Of a stretch of 64,000 nt of DNA, positions 44,200 through 53,892 are shown piece by piece. Source of the DNA: Burkholderiales bacterium Ga0077544 (GTDB taxonomy: Bacteria > Pseudomonadota > Gammaproteobacteria > Burkholderiales > Burkholderiaceae_D); the NCBI GenBank assembly GCA_001464355.1, contig LNEU01000033.1:248001-312000 (forward strand), written 5' to 3'. The first letter of the stretch is position 1. The number at the start of each line of letters is the position of its first letter. The notes below the pieces were generated by a model that was not told the DNA's origin, did not search any database, and saw only the letters and a program-made list of their open reading frames with translations. Made by a program: the position numbers and the translations under genes.

Positions 44200-44487
44200 T
44201 TAGGGAAGGAAAGATTCGACCGTGACGTGGGCGTCGGCGGTATCGCTAAATGTTTCGGCGGTCGTTTCGATTTGCTGCAACTGGTCCATCGCGGATGAGC
44301 ATGCATAGCCGTATTTCATGCGGACTCTATCGCTGGCCTTGCTCAATGCGGTATGGCTGATGGCGACAAATTCTGCAAGCGGATAACTTTTTCCTGCTTC
44401 AAAAAATTCGGTAATCGTTGACGATGGCGAATAGCATTTGCTGGTCGAGTTGTCCGGCCAGCGGACGTTGAAATACATGGCGGGCAT
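44200..44487 (-). CDS. MSMEG_0570-family nitrogen-starvation response protein (Nit1C cluster)
   Basis: This 95-residue protein begins MPAMYFNVRWPDNSTSKCYS and continues FFEAGKSYPLAEFVAISHTA, diagnostic of the small conserved protein of Nit1C clusters. Function unknown. The ribosome site AAGGAGCT before ATG 44487 fixes the start. It lies between the AIR-synthase-like gene (64 bp) and the flavoprotein gene (25 bp). Confidence 0.9.
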   Translation of the reverse strand: MPAMYFNVRWPDNSTSKCYSPSSTITEFFEAGKSYPLAEFVAISHTALSKASDRVRMKYGYACSSAMDQLQQIETTAETFSDTADAHVTVESFLP

Positions 44488-44551
44488 CAGAAAGCTCCTT
44501 TGATTGCGCACGCTACAAACGCGTGTGTGAATGATTGAGTGGCGCGACGCA

Positions 44552-45583
44552 TCAGTTGTCCGCGACCAGTTGCGGGCCGCAGCCGATCAGCGACTCGTGG
44601 TTGAAATCCCATACTGTTTCGACGTGCGCGCCGCGTTGCAGCTTGACGATGTGCGATGCATCGGTGCGGCCTATGGATGCGCAAGCAATATCGCGTGCGG
44701 CAAATCGTGCAAGTACTTCATCCAGTTTGTCGTCGGCTACGCTCAGCAAGAAACCGAAGCTGGGAAACGCGGTAAGCCAGCGTTGCAAGGGCACACCGGA
44801 TGGACGAGGAATCGCATCAACATCGATGGTCGCGCCCAGTGCAGAGCATTCAAGTAGCATCAGCGTAGTGCCAACTATGCCGGCCATGCTGATGTCCTTG
44901 CCGGCTGCAGACAATCCGTCTTCCGCAATCGACGGTAACAAATCGAGGTCGCCACGCAAGCGTTCGGCCGGCGAGCCGATGCTGGCATTCCAGTACGCGT
45001 ATGGTTCGTGAAAACGTCCGCGCAAATCGATGGCGGCGACGATGTGTTCGCCGGGTTTGGCGTCGAAACTGGTCAACAGTTTTTTCGCACGGCCGAGTAT
45101 CGCGACTGACAATTGTTCTCTATCGTTGCGGCTGTTGCTGTGGCCGCCCACCACCGGCACGTTATAAACGCGTGATGCTTCGGCCAGGCCGTCGAGTATT
45201 GGTTGCGCGGCGTTGCCATCGCGACTCCACAAGGCATCGACTATCGCGATCGGGCGCCCGCCCATGGCGTAGATATCACTGACGTTGACCATCACTCCGC
45301 AGTACCCGGCGAACCACGGTTCTTTCTCGACGAATTCGTTGATGAAGCCTTCAATCGCGAATAATAAAAAGCCATCACCATCGGGAATTGCTGCACAGTC
45401 GTCACCAACCGCAATGACGTTGGTGGCCTTAGTTGTATTCGTCAGCATCGGATGATTGCCCAGCGTGCGCATCACCGCATCGATGTCGCGCTTGTGCGCC
45501 ACACCGCGCGATTCACGGATGGACGTCGCCAGTTCAGCCAGCGTCGCTTCGGTGTCGATGTCCATGGCGGCGTGCGCGTTCAT
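44552..45583 (-). CDS. AIR-synthase-related protein, Sll0787 family (Nit1C cluster)
   Basis: This is a 343-residue ATP-binding protein of the PurM/AIR-synthase fold: VIAVGDDCAAIPDGDGFLLF (metal/ATP loop), VMVNVSDIYAMGGRPIAIVD, GGHSNSR and KDISMAGIVGTTLMLLECS. It is not PurM, which makes purine precursors; this subfamily occurs in Nit1C clusters. It overlaps the GNAT gene by 4 bp (ATGA), whereas in some bacteria the two are one fused protein, which supports a shared function. The substrate is unknown. Confidence 0.9.
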   Translation of the reverse strand: MNAHAAMDIDTEATLAELATSIRESRGVAHKRDIDAVMRTLGNHPMLTNTTKATNVIAVGDDCAAIPDGDGFLLFAIEGFINEFVEKEPWFAGYCGVMVNVSDIYAMGGRPIAIVDALWSRDGNAAQPILDGLAEASRVYNVPVVGGHSNSRNDREQLSVAILGRAKKLLTSFDAKPGEHIVAAIDLRGRFHEPYAYWNASIGSPAERLRGDLDLLPSIAEDGLSAAGKDISMAGIVGTTLMLLECSALGATIDVDAIPRPSGVPLQRWLTAFPSFGFLLSVADDKLDEVLARFAARDIACASIGRTDASHIVKLQRGAHVETVWDFNHESLIGCGPQLVADN

Positions 45584-46152
45584 GCTGCGTTTCTACCCAA
45601 TACGAAACCGACGTCGCCATCTTGGATAGGCGGATAGTGCGCGAGATCGGCTTGCATCAAATGATGCGGACGTCCGTGAATATCCATCTGTTGCAGCGAA
45701 GTCCAGTGCAGGCGTTCAAACAGGGGAACGTTCTGCGCTTGCACTTGTGCGAGGAAGGTATGGCAGCCGTGCGCATTAGCTGTCGACACAGCAAGCTTGA
45801 TCAAGCCGCTACCCACCGAACCGATGCGGCGCGCATGACGTGCAACTGCCAGGCGCGAGCCGTACCATATTCCGGCTTCCGTTTGATGGATGCGCACAGT
45901 GCCAACCACTTCATCGCCATTTGCCGATTGCAGCAGCGCCGCAATCGGCAGCGCAATCGCATCAATCGCATCTGTATCATCGTGTTCAAAAATACCTTGC
46001 TCACTGCAAAACACGGCGCGTCGAATCGCGCGGGTTGCTTCCACTTCCTGCTGCGTCGTCGCCAGCTTGATGCGTACGCTTGCATCGATGCGGCGCACCT
46101 TGATGGAGGCGGACGCAATGCCGAGATCGGTTTGTTCGCTGACGCTGCTCAT
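45580..46152 (-). CDS. GNAT-family acetyltransferase, MSMEG_0567/Sll0786-type (Nit1C cluster)
   Basis: This 190-residue protein has the GNAT fold: AVFCSEQGIFEHDD, VVGTVRIHQTEAGIWYGSRL, and the acetyl-CoA loop region HARRIGSVGSGLIKLAVSTA. It should transfer an acyl group to an amine. ATG 46152 overlaps the radical SAM stop by 4 bp, and its stop overlaps the AIR-synthase-like gene by 4 bp, so three genes are translationally coupled. Confidence 0.88.
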   Translation of the reverse strand: MSSVSEQTDLGIASASIKVRRIDASVRIKLATTQQEVEATRAIRRAVFCSEQGIFEHDDTDAIDAIALPIAALLQSANGDEVVGTVRIHQTEAGIWYGSRLAVARHARRIGSVGSGLIKLAVSTANAHGCHTFLAQVQAQNVPLFERLHWTSLQQMDIHGRPHHLMQADLAHYPPIQDGDVGFVLGRNAA

Positions 46153-47285
46153 GATGTTTTCTTTTCGAAAGTCGACAAGGAAGAACACGCACCACAGCGG
46201 CCGCAACCAGCCTTGATGTCGGATGAACGCAAACCACCTTCACCCAGCATCGCACCGAGTGGTGCCAGTAATTCGCGCATGAATTCGGAAGAAGGCGAGG
46301 GACGATCTTCCAGTGGCGTGCCGGCGATAGGTACGAACGGCACGACAAATGGATACACGCCTATCGCGATCAGTTTTTCGCAAGTGCGCAAGATCGCTTC
46401 CTGCGTATCGCCGAGTCCGGCCAGGATGTAAGTGCTGACCTGGCCGTGACCGAATACGCCGACGGCTTTTTCAAAAGCGTCGAAATAACGTTCTACCGAA
46501 ACGTCGGCCTTGCCCGGCATGATGCGTGCGCGTACTTCCGGCGTGACGGCTTCCAGATGCATGCCGAGTGCATCGATGCCGGCGTCCTTCATGCGCTGAA
46601 ACCACATGTCGTCGTTCGGCGGTTCACACTGGCCCTGAATTGGCAGGTCAACTGCACTCTTCACGGCGAATGCGCTTTCGCACAGCATAGCGGCGCCGCG
46701 ATCGGTGGCGTTCGGCGTACCGGTGGTCATCACCATATGCTTGATGCCATCCAGCAGAACCGCGGCACGTGCGACTTCGGCGAGTTGTTCCGGCGTCTTG
46801 CGCAGGATCGTGCGTTTGGCTGCCAGCGATTGACCGATCGCGCAGAACTGACACGACTTTTTGCGGCTTTCGTAACGGATGCAGCTTTGCAAAATCGTCG
46901 TCGCCAGTACATCGGAGCCATGCAGCGTCGCTATTTGCGAATACGGAATGCCATCCATCGTTTGCATCTTGTAAAAGCGCGGCGGCTTCGGAAATGAAAT
47001 CACGCCAACCGGGAAGCCATTGCGTGTCACCGTGCTGTTGCCGCTCAGATCCAGCGGTGCCGCAACGTAAGGCGATGACCACGAACTGGCGGTATGTACC
47101 GGAATCATCACGGTGTGGCCATTGACGGTCACTGCCTTGTGATCCGATGGCCCGGCGCCGCCGCGACGACTCGCCGCGCCCTCGGTTGGATCAGTCAAGC
47201 GCAAGCCCATCGATTGCAGCTCGGTGATCAATTGCTGATCAGGCTTCAACTCAAGTTTTAAGTCAGGCTTTAACAATGTTTGCAT
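46149..47285 (-). CDS. MSMEG_0568-family radical SAM protein (Nit1C cluster)
   Basis: This is a 378-residue radical SAM enzyme. The cluster cysteines have a wide spacing, C135-x9-C145-x2-C148 ([14 protein letters not shown]), in place of the usual Cx3Cx2C. The barrel segments [33 protein letters not shown] and [12 protein letters not shown] are typical. A second cysteine group, CGRCGAC, closes the chain and may bind another Fe-S cluster. The start is taken at ATG 47285 (RBS CGAGG), overlapping the nitrilase 3' end by 23 bp. The reaction is unknown; the cluster is linked to nitrogen starvation and cyanide use. Confidence 0.92.
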   Translation of the reverse strand: MQTLLKPDLKLELKPDQQLITELQSMGLRLTDPTEGAASRRGGAGPSDHKAVTVNGHTVMIPVHTASSWSSPYVAAPLDLSGNSTVTRNGFPVGVISFPKPPRFYKMQTMDGIPYSQIATLHGSDVLATTILQSCIRYESRKKSCQFCAIGQSLAAKRTILRKTPEQLAEVARAAVLLDGIKHMVMTTGTPNATDRGAAMLCESAFAVKSAVDLPIQGQCEPPNDDMWFQRMKDAGIDALGMHLEAVTPEVRARIMPGKADVSVERYFDAFEKAVGVFGHGQVSTYILAGLGDTQEAILRTCEKLIAIGVYPFVVPFVPIAGTPLEDRPSPSSEFMRELLAPLGAMLGEGGLRSSDIKAGCGRCGACSSLSTFEKKTS

Positions 47286-48324
47286 GAGCGGACCTCGCTG
47301 GAATGGATGAATCAGTCGGGAAAAGCGCGACGTTGTTATTCGTCGCATTTGCCGCATTGGCTGTTGCATTGTCTTGTTCCGTTTGAGGAAACAACGAACG
47401 CATCGGTGCAGTCGGCCGGTCATCAATCACCAGGCTCAACAATTCAGGCCGGGCATAATGGCCGACCGAATCCATCATGCGTTTGCGCTTTGTCACCAGT
47501 GCCATATCGAGATCGGCGATCAGGATGCCCTCGCCGCTGCGCAATGGTTCGGCCAGCAACGCGCCTTCCGGTGAAACGATCGCGGTGCAGCAACCGCCGC
47601 GTAACGCTTTTTGAATTTTTTGATCGGGTGTGATCGCGATGATTTGTTCATCGGTCAGCCAGCCGGTCGCATTGACGACGAAGCAGCCGGCTTCCAGTGC
47701 GTGATGACGGATCGTGACTTCCATCTGGTCGGCGAAAATTTGTCCAACCATCGAACCGGGGAATTGTGCGCAGTGAATTTCTTCATGTTGCGCCATCAGC
47801 GCATAGCGTGCGAGCGGGTTGTAATGTTCCCAGCAGGCGAGTGCGCCAAGACGGCCGACAGCGGTATCGACGACTTTCAAACCGCTGGCATCTCCCTGGC
47901 CCCAGATCATGCGTTCGTGATACGTCGGTGTGATCTTGCGACGTTTTAAAACCAGTTCACCATTTGCATCGAACACCAGTTGCGTGTTGTACAGCGAACC
48001 ATGATCGCGTTCATTGACGCCGAGCACGACCACCACGCCGTGACTGCGCGCAGCGGCCGACACCGCGTCGGTAATCGGACCCGGCACCGTCACTGCACGT
48101 TCGTACAGAAGAAGATGCTCGGGGCCGGCAGCAAAGGGCGGCCGCACAAACGAAAAGTACGGGTAATAAGGCACGAAGGTTTCGGGAAAAACCACCAGTT
48201 CCGCGCCCTGCTTTGCGGCATCGACGATGGCCTGGCATACCTTGGCCAGCGTACCGGTGGCGCTTTCCATATCCGGCGCAATTTGCACTGCCGCCGCGCG
48301 TACTTTTCTATTTGCTGTTGTCAT
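47263..48324 (-). CDS. Nitrilase, Nit1C (Sll0784) type
   Basis: This 353-residue carbon-nitrogen hydrolase has the triad E48 (VVFPETF), K130 ([11 protein letters not shown]) and C164 ([11 protein letters not shown]). It turns a nitrile into acid and ammonia. Nitrilases of this cluster type have been linked to growth on cyanide or nitriles as nitrogen source. A low-complexity N/A-rich tail ([15 protein letters not shown]) extends past the usual end of the domain. The upstream DsrE-like gene is 24 bp away and the radical SAM gene overlaps its end. Confidence 0.95.
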   Translation of the reverse strand: MTTANRKVRAAAVQIAPDMESATGTLAKVCQAIVDAAKQGAELVVFPETFVPYYPYFSFVRPPFAAGPEHLLLYERAVTVPGPITDAVSAAARSHGVVVVLGVNERDHGSLYNTQLVFDANGELVLKRRKITPTYHERMIWGQGDASGLKVVDTAVGRLGALACWEHYNPLARYALMAQHEEIHCAQFPGSMVGQIFADQMEVTIRHHALEAGCFVVNATGWLTDEQIIAITPDQKIQKALRGGCCTAIVSPEGALLAEPLRSGEGILIADLDMALVTKRKRMMDSVGHYARPELLSLVIDDRPTAPMRSLFPQTEQDNATANAANATNNNVALFPTDSSIPARSAHANIVKA

Positions 48325-48348
48325 GATCCGCTCTCTGCTGTGTTGCTG

Positions 48349-48831
48349 TTACATGGTCCAGGTGTCGATAACAAATGCGTTGTCGCGTGCGTGTATCAGT
48401 TTCAGATCCAGCACATCCAGCGGGCTGATCGGGCGGATGCCAGGAATCAGTGCGCGCTCGCCATGACCGTACAAACCTTGCAATGCGAAGCGACAGGCGT
48501 AGACCTTGCCGCCTTCGGCCATGAACTTGGTGATCTGGTTATTGAAGTTTTGATGACCGGGGAAAGCTTCATCACCAATCGTTGGAAAGCCGCGTTGCAC
48601 GCCCAGCATCACGCCTGGGCCGTACAGCAGGATGGAGGTTTCATAACCCTTGCGTTGCAGGCGCGTCGCTTGCAATAAATTGACGAAACCGATCGAACCT
48701 TCGAAGGCGACGGTATGAAAAGTCACCAGTGCTTTTTCGCCCGGTTTGGCTTTGACGTCCTCGAATACTTTTTCTTCGTAGTCGACAAAGAAGTCGCCCT
48801 TGACGTGCGCTGCATGAGTAACTGTTGGCAT
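48349..48831 (-). CDS. MSMEG_0572-family nitrogen-starvation response protein (first gene of Nit1C operon)
   Basis: This 160-residue protein ([20 protein letters not shown] start) belongs to the conserved leading gene of these clusters and looks like a DsrE/sulfur-relay type alpha-beta fold ([50 protein letters not shown]). Function unknown. Start ATG 48831 has CAGGAAAAA upstream. A -24/-12 promoter lies about 100 bp ahead, making this the first gene of the operon. Confidence 0.9.
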   Translation of the reverse strand: MPTVTHAAHVKGDFFVDYEEKVFEDVKAKPGEKALVTFHTVAFEGSIGFVNLLQATRLQRKGYETSILLYGPGVMLGVQRGFPTIGDEAFPGHQNFNNQITKFMAEGGKVYACRFALQGLYGHGERALIPGIRPISPLDVLDLKLIHARDNAFVIDTWTM

Positions 48832-49282
48832 GATGTTTTTCCTGAAAAAAGTAAATGAATGTTTGCGAAGTGCGCCGCAATACTTGATAGCTGCGCCGGC
48901 AAGACGCGTTGTCTTGACGCATCGAATGAATGCATTAGGTGTGCCAGTCAATCACGTGAATGGTGTGAATTGACTGCATAAAAATGCATGCAATTGATTT
49001 TAAAAATGGGTGGAAATCGGATTTGTGTGGCTTGCCGGACAGGCGCAGAAAGCGCAAATTTTCGACGGAAATTCGCCATGCATACAATCGATCCATTCAA
49101 TTGCGCGGGCGGTGTGGGATGTGTGATTGATTGAGGTGCGTCAAATGCGTGCGAACGATGCCCGATTTGATCGTTAACAGTGCAATCAAAGTGGCTTTGA
49201 TGTGCATGCAAGGCATGAATTGTATGGAACGAAATGTGCATACATTTCCCGCATTGAAAGACCCTCACAAAGGAAATGCATC
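48832..49282. other. Divergent spacer between Nit1C operon and MocR-type regulator
   Basis: This 451-bp control region holds a sigma-54-type promoter facing the Nit1C operon (48931-48946) and the ribosome site of the regulator. CATACAAT (49081-49088) and ATTGTATG (49219-49226) form a widely spaced inverted pair that could serve a regulator, which is weak evidence. No small gene is convincing. Confidence 0.5.
48931..48946 (-). promoter_or_regulatory. Sigma-54 (-24/-12) promoter of the Nit1C operon
   Basis: The minus strand reads TGGCACACCTAATGCA against consensus TGGCACRN4TTGCW, with one mismatch (A for the first T of TTGC) and exact GG-N10-GC spacing. Transcription should start near 48920, about 90 nt before the start codon. 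Sigma-54 control through NtrC is the usual route for nitrogen-scavenging genes and fits the cluster's function. No NtrC site was identified. Confidence 0.7.
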
Positions 49283-50677
49283 ATGCCGAAATCAATTGAT
49301 GGCTGGATTCCCAAGCTGAAAAAGAATTCCGGACCCGTCTATCTGGCAATCGCGAATGCGATTGCAGAAGACATCGCGATCGGGCAACTTGCAGCTGAAC
49401 AGCGCTTGCCGCCGCAACGCAAGCTGGCTGAATTATTAGGCATCGATTTCACGACAGTGGCACGTGCGTATACAGAAGCACATAGACGTGGACTGATTGA
49501 TTCGGTGGTTGGTCGCGGTACTTTTGTATGCGGTAAACGTAGACCAAAAATTCCACGCGTGTTTGAAGGCCGGCCGAATGTTGATATGTCGATGAACATG
49601 GCGCCTGAAGTGGATACGCCCGAACTGCTGGAGTTGATGCAGGTCGGTTATGCCGGCGTCGGCAACAAGATGCGTGATTTATTACGCTATCAAAACTTCG
49701 GCGGCTCGACCGACGATCGCGAAGCCGGTGCTTTGTGGTTGCGCCGACGTGGCTTGGTGGTGGAACCGGATCGCCTGCTGGTAGTAGCGGGCGCTCAATG
49801 CGCTTTGCTGGCTGTCTTGACGACGATTGCGTCTGCCGGCTCGGTAATTTGCTGCGAAGAACTGACTTATCCAGGCTTGCGCGCATTGGCCGGATTGCTG
49901 GGTATCAAACTGGTTGGCTTGCCTATGGATGCGGAAGGTATAGACGCGGTCGCATTCGCGGCGGCGTGCGCGCAGTATGCGCCCAAGGCGCTGTATTGCA
50001 ATCCGACCTTGCTGAATCCGACCACGGCAACCATTTCCCCTGCGCGTCGCCAGGCACTGGTCGAAGTCGCGCGTCATTATGGCGTCGCGATTATCGAAGA
50101 TGATGCCTACGGCTTTTTGCCACGGAATGGTCCGGCGGCGATGGCCAGCATGGGCGCCGACATTACATTTTATATAGCGGGCATGGCGAAATGCGTGGGC
50201 GCGGGCTTGCGCATTGCCTATATGGTGGCACCGGATGCGCATCTGGCTTCACGCCTGGCATCATCAGTGCGCGCGACCACTGTAATGGCTTCGCCGTTTA
50301 CATCGGGGCTGGCGACGCGTTGGGTGCGCGATGGCACCGCTGATTTGATGTTGAATGCCATTCGCAAGGAAGCGATGGCGCGGCAGAAACTGGCAGCGCG
50401 TATTTTGCCAGCCGGTTGCTACGAATCCAAGCCAGAATCGTTTCATCTGTGGATCAATTTGCCGGCACCGTGGGAGCAAAAAGCGTTTGCCGCGCACCTT
50501 GCCGAATCGGGTGTTGGCGTAGTGCCTAGCGATGCGTTTTGTGTCACCGGGCCTGCCCCTGCTGCGGTGCGTGTTTGCATAGGCGGCATTGCAACACGCG
50601 ACGATATTCAGCACGGACTGGAGCTGATTGCGCAAGCCTTGCGACGTCCGCCATCGATTGCTGCTGCCGTGGTGTAG
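49283..50677 (+). CDS. MocR-type (GntR + aminotransferase) transcriptional regulator
   Basis: This is a 464-residue fusion. An N-terminal winged helix (residues about 15-80; AEQRLPPQRKLAELLGIDFT, RGLIDSVVGRGTFV) is followed by a fold-type I PLP aminotransferase domain with CNPTLLNPTTATISPARRQA, IIEDDAYG and the PLP lysine in GMAKCVGAGLRIAY. MocR proteins use PLP or an aldimine as effector. It is transcribed away from the Nit1C operon, so control of that operon or of itself is likely. ATG 49283 has AAAGGAAATG upstream; the longer frame from 49202 is unlikely. Confidence 0.92.
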   Translation: MPKSIDGWIPKLKKNSGPVYLAIANAIAEDIAIGQLAAEQRLPPQRKLAELLGIDFTTVARAYTEAHRRGLIDSVVGRGTFVCGKRRPKIPRVFEGRPNVDMSMNMAPEVDTPELLELMQVGYAGVGNKMRDLLRYQNFGGSTDDREAGALWLRRRGLVVEPDRLLVVAGAQCALLAVLTTIASAGSVICCEELTYPGLRALAGLLGIKLVGLPMDAEGIDAVAFAAACAQYAPKALYCNPTLLNPTTATISPARRQALVEVARHYGVAIIEDDAYGFLPRNGPAAMASMGADITFYIAGMAKCVGAGLRIAYMVAPDAHLASRLASSVRATTVMASPFTSGLATRWVRDGTADLMLNAIRKEAMARQKLAARILPAGCYESKPESFHLWINLPAPWEQKAFAAHLAESGVGVVPSDAFCVTGPAPAAVRVCIGGIATRDDIQHGLELIAQALRRPPSIAAAVV

Positions 50678-50798
50678 GCGGCAATTTGTATGCAGTGGAT
50701 ATGCAATCAAGGTAGAAATCGCAAGCATCACGCCCGATTTTGATTTACCCTGCGCATTCCAGACAGCACGCGCTGTCACTGCATTTCGAAAGAATGGT

Positions 50799-51164
50799 AT
50801 GAACAAGATAGACGCAATCAAGCTGGTCAATCAAGACTTGCACGCCAACCTGCTTACCGAGCGCAACACGCTTTTTTCGACGGTTGTACCGTATGCCGGC
50901 GATGAAGGCTGGTGGCTGAATATTCCGCTGTCCGGCTTTCGCCAAGAACAGCATTTTTTGCTTTGCAGCGAAAGAAACAAGCTGATCCGGCATATCCGTA
51001 TCAAGGCGAATACTATTTTGAGTCCGGCGACCCGGTTTCGCTGCAAGGATCAAACGGCAGATGTTTTTATCTCGGCAAAGAATACAAAGCGAGTAGTCGA
51101 TACGTTGCCGGGCGGTAGCAAGTTCAGTTTCGACAAATATCTATTCGGCGAATACAGTTTCTAA
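50799..51164 (+). CDS. Hypothetical 121-aa protein
   Basis: This soluble protein (MNKIDAIKLVNQDLHANLLT start) lies downstream of the MocR gene on the same strand, 121 bp away. Its second half is basic, with FSFDKYLFGEYSF at the end. No family recognised. The chosen start has GAAAGAATGGT upstream; a longer in-frame extension to 50628 overlaps the regulator and is not credible. Confidence 0.6.
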   Translation: MNKIDAIKLVNQDLHANLLTERNTLFSTVVPYAGDEGWWLNIPLSGFRQEQHFLLCSERNKLIRHIRIKANTILSPATRFRCKDQTADVFISAKNTKRVVDTLPGGSKFSFDKYLFGEYSF

Positions 51165-51212
51165 ACAAGCAGCGGGCGCTTGGTTTGTAGTTAGTCCGTC
51201 ACGCCCGCTTGT
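51165..51212. terminator. Possible bidirectional terminator hairpin
   Basis: ACAA-(GCA)-GCGGGCG at 51165-51178 can pair with CGCCCGCTTGT at 51202-51212, leaving a 3-nt bulge and a 23-nt loop. It lies between convergent genes with the TTGTGCAATTAA tail; the long loop and missing T-run make this uncertain. Confidence 0.4.
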
Positions 51213-51216
51213 GCAA

Positions 51217-52449
51217 TTAAGCCAATAGTTCGACCAGACTCCACGCGATCGCCTTGGTTGCAACCGATAAAGTAAACAAGGGGACTTTTTCATCTGCGCG
51301 ATGACCGTTCGCTTCCAATAATGTGCGCGGTCCTGCGCCATACATCACGGTGGCAACGTCAGCTTCCGCATACAGGCGCGCATCTGAATACAGCGGCACG
51401 CCTATCGGTGTGACTGCTTCGCCAAGCGCAGTCGATGCTTCGGCGCAAACGATATCGCGCAAGCGTGCTGCATCGCCGACCGGCTTGAATGGACTCGCTA
51501 ACAGAATGCGTTCCACATCGCAGCTGATACCCGGCATGTCTTGTAAAGCCTGGGCGATCACGGCACGCAATTCTGCTTCGACCTCGTTAGGGACTTCTTC
51601 TGGAATGATGCGTCTATCGAGACGCAAGGTGACTTCATCAGGCACTACATTTGTGTTGATGCCGCCGACGATGGTCCCTACCACCAGTGTTGGTGATGTA
51701 ATACCGGCGGTGGCTGAAGTGCGACTGTGCAAAGTGTCGCGATAGCTGTACAGCGCATTGAGTAAACGTGTTGCGGCTTCCAGCGCATCGTGGCCGGTAT
51801 CGGGCCGCGCCGCATGTGCGGATGTGCCGCGCACTTTCATTTCCAGATGCAGACAACCGTTGTGCGCAGTGGTGACGTTGTAGGAAAAACCTGCGCAGAT
51901 TGCGTAGTCGGGTTTGGTCAAACCTTGTTGCAGTAACCAGCCGGGACCAGCCAGGCCGCCGGTTTCTTCATCATAGGTAAAGTGCAATTCAACGTTGCCG
52001 CGCAAAGGTACAGACAATTCTTTCAATGCGCGCAGGGCAAATGCGTAAGTGGCGAAATCTGATTTCGATACGGCTGAGCCGCGACCTATCATCCAGCCAT
52101 CGCGCACCGTAGCGGAGTAAGGATCAACGCTCCAGCCTGCACCCGGTGGTACGACGTCGCCGTGCGCATTCAGTGCAACTGTCGGTCCATCGGCAAATCG
52201 TTCACGCACGATCAAATTGATCGCGCTTTCAAGGCCAGTGCTGCGGGCAAATTCATTTGGTACCGCATGTTGTTCAACCGTGAACTGCATCTCTTCCAGC
52301 AAGGCGGCAGTCATCAGTGCATGTGGCGCGCAATTGCCGGGTGGATTGTCGGATGGACATTGCACGACCTTCGCCAGAAAATCGATTTGTTCAGCGGCGT
52401 GTTGATCGACCCATGCGGCGATCTTTTCTTTGAGTAATTTTTTATCCAT
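51217..52449 (-). CDS. M20-family peptidase/deacylase (ArgE/DapE type)
   Basis: This 410-residue di-zinc hydrolase has the metal motif LNAHGDVVPPGAGWSVDP, the catalytic TYDEETGG, a dimerisation domain (HLEMKVRGTSAHAARPDTGH) and PLYSDARLYAEADVATVMYG near the end. Members remove acyl or succinyl groups from amino acids. As the last gene of the GntR-ABC transporter-carbamoylase run (95-bp gap), it probably acts on the same imported compound or on its breakdown product; exact substrate unknown. Confidence 0.88.
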   Translation of the reverse strand: MDKKLLKEKIAAWVDQHAAEQIDFLAKVVQCPSDNPPGNCAPHALMTAALLEEMQFTVEQHAVPNEFARSTGLESAINLIVRERFADGPTVALNAHGDVVPPGAGWSVDPYSATVRDGWMIGRGSAVSKSDFATYAFALRALKELSVPLRGNVELHFTYDEETGGLAGPGWLLQQGLTKPDYAICAGFSYNVTTAHNGCLHLEMKVRGTSAHAARPDTGHDALEAATRLLNALYSYRDTLHSRTSATAGITSPTLVVGTIVGGINTNVVPDEVTLRLDRRIIPEEVPNEVEAELRAVIAQALQDMPGISCDVERILLASPFKPVGDAARLRDIVCAEASTALGEAVTPIGVPLYSDARLYAEADVATVMYGAGPRTLLEANGHRADEKVPLFTLSVATKAIAWSLVELLA

Positions 52450-52544
52450 CTTGTCGATTCAGTTTTGAAAATATTCAGTAGGCAAATGTCATCGTCTCGC
52501 GATGTATGCCGTCGTTATAAAAGTAGTCGTCTTCAATCGCAAGA

Positions 52545-53819
52545 CTATTCAGTCTTGCTGCTCGTCGATAACGCATCGAAATGCTCGACAAAATCCATGA
52601 ACACATCAGCTGCCAATGCAGCATCTTGCATCTCCATCGTTTCCAGTGGATTGTGACTGATGCCGCCATTGCCGCAGCGTACGAACAACATTGCGATCGG
52701 TGCGATTGCTGCAATCGCCATCGCATCATGACCTGCGCCTGATGGCAGGCTGCGTACCTCGCAGCCTATGCGTTCCAGTGCTGCATGCCAGCCTTGTTGC
52801 AACCAGTCGGCGCAGACGGCGCTGGATGTTTCGTAGGTTTTTTTCATGGTGCTGCGCACATCACGTTGGACGCAGATGCGTTCGAGCTCTGCCGTGATAT
52901 CAGTCGTCGCCGCAAGGCGTTCAGCATCGTCGCCGGCCCGTACATCGAGCGACAAAACGACGTGCCCTGGTATGACATTAGTTGCGCCGTTCGGTACATT
53001 CCATTGACCGATGGTGCCAACCAGATTCGGGATGCGGCTGCAGCGTTGTTCAACATATAGTGCAAATTCTGCTGCTGCCATCGCGGCGTCGTGGCGCATC
53101 GTCATCGGTACGGTGCCGGCGTGGCCGGCGACGCCTTTGAATTCCAGCATGTAGCGCGTGGCGCCAGCGATTGCGGTGACGACGCCTAGCGGCAATTCTT
53201 CATTCAGCAACACCGGCCCTTGTTCAATATGGATTTCGACAAATGCTGCGATGCTGCCACGTGCCGCTGCCGCCGCGGGGATTTGTGAAGGATCAAGATC
53301 GGCGGCCTTCATCGCATCGAGCATCGTCAACCCTTGATCGTCGGTGTGCTTCAACACGCGTTGTTCGAAGGTGCCGGCAATTGCGCGACTGCCCAGCATA
53401 GGTGCTTTGAAGCGCACGCCTTCTTCTTCGCTAAAGGCCACGACTTCAATTGGGAAAGGAAAACGCTTGCCTGCTTGATGCCAGCTCGCGATACAACTGA
53501 TGGGCAGCAAAATTCCCAGCAAGCCGTCATAGATGCCGCCATTGCGCACGGTGTCGAAATGCGAGCCAGTCATCAACACCGGTGCTTTTTCGTTGGTGCC
53601 TTCATAGCGGCCGATGACATTGCCGACTGCATCGCGTCGTACTGACATGCCGGCATCGCGCATCCATGCCGCGATCTGCCCGGCAGCGCCGCGATGGGCG
53701 GGCGTCAGGTAAGTGCGCGTCATCATGCCATCCTGCTCGGTATGTTGCGCCAGCAAGTGCAGACGCTCCATGATTTCAGTGGCTATGGCTGACTTGGCTT
53801 GGTTAAAATTGATGCTCAT
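52545..53819 (-). CDS. N-carbamoyl-L-amino acid amidohydrolase / allantoate amidohydrolase family
   Basis: This 424-residue M20-clan amidase has MTGSHFDTVRNGGIYDG (metal ligand His/Asp), AFSEEEGVRF (Glu pair), FVEIHIEQGPVL and the C-terminal MLFVRCGNGGISHNPLE. The family cleaves N-carbamoyl-amino acids, allantoate or beta-ureidopropionate with release of NH3 and CO2. It lies 73 bp after the ABC-transporter ATPase on the same strand, pointing to uptake and hydrolysis of an N-carbamoyl or ureido compound as a nitrogen source; the substrate is inferred. Confidence 0.9.
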   Translation of the reverse strand: MSINFNQAKSAIATEIMERLHLLAQHTEQDGMMTRTYLTPAHRGAAGQIAAWMRDAGMSVRRDAVGNVIGRYEGTNEKAPVLMTGSHFDTVRNGGIYDGLLGILLPISCIASWHQAGKRFPFPIEVVAFSEEEGVRFKAPMLGSRAIAGTFEQRVLKHTDDQGLTMLDAMKAADLDPSQIPAAAAARGSIAAFVEIHIEQGPVLLNEELPLGVVTAIAGATRYMLEFKGVAGHAGTVPMTMRHDAAMAAAEFALYVEQRCSRIPNLVGTIGQWNVPNGATNVIPGHVVLSLDVRAGDDAERLAATTDITAELERICVQRDVRSTMKKTYETSSAVCADWLQQGWHAALERIGCEVRSLPSGAGHDAMAIAAIAPIAMLFVRCGNGGISHNPLETMEMQDAALAADVFMDFVEHFDALSTSSKTE

Positions 53820-53892
53820 TTTTTCAAATCGCTTACTGATTTTTGACTCGTTGAAAGTTTGCTTATGTGATTACTGTATCGCTGAATATTAC

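Noticed and set aside
48952-49282. NtrC binding sites upstream of the Nit1C sigma-54 promoter
   Set aside because: No TGCACC-N5-GGTGCA-type dyad could be found by eye.
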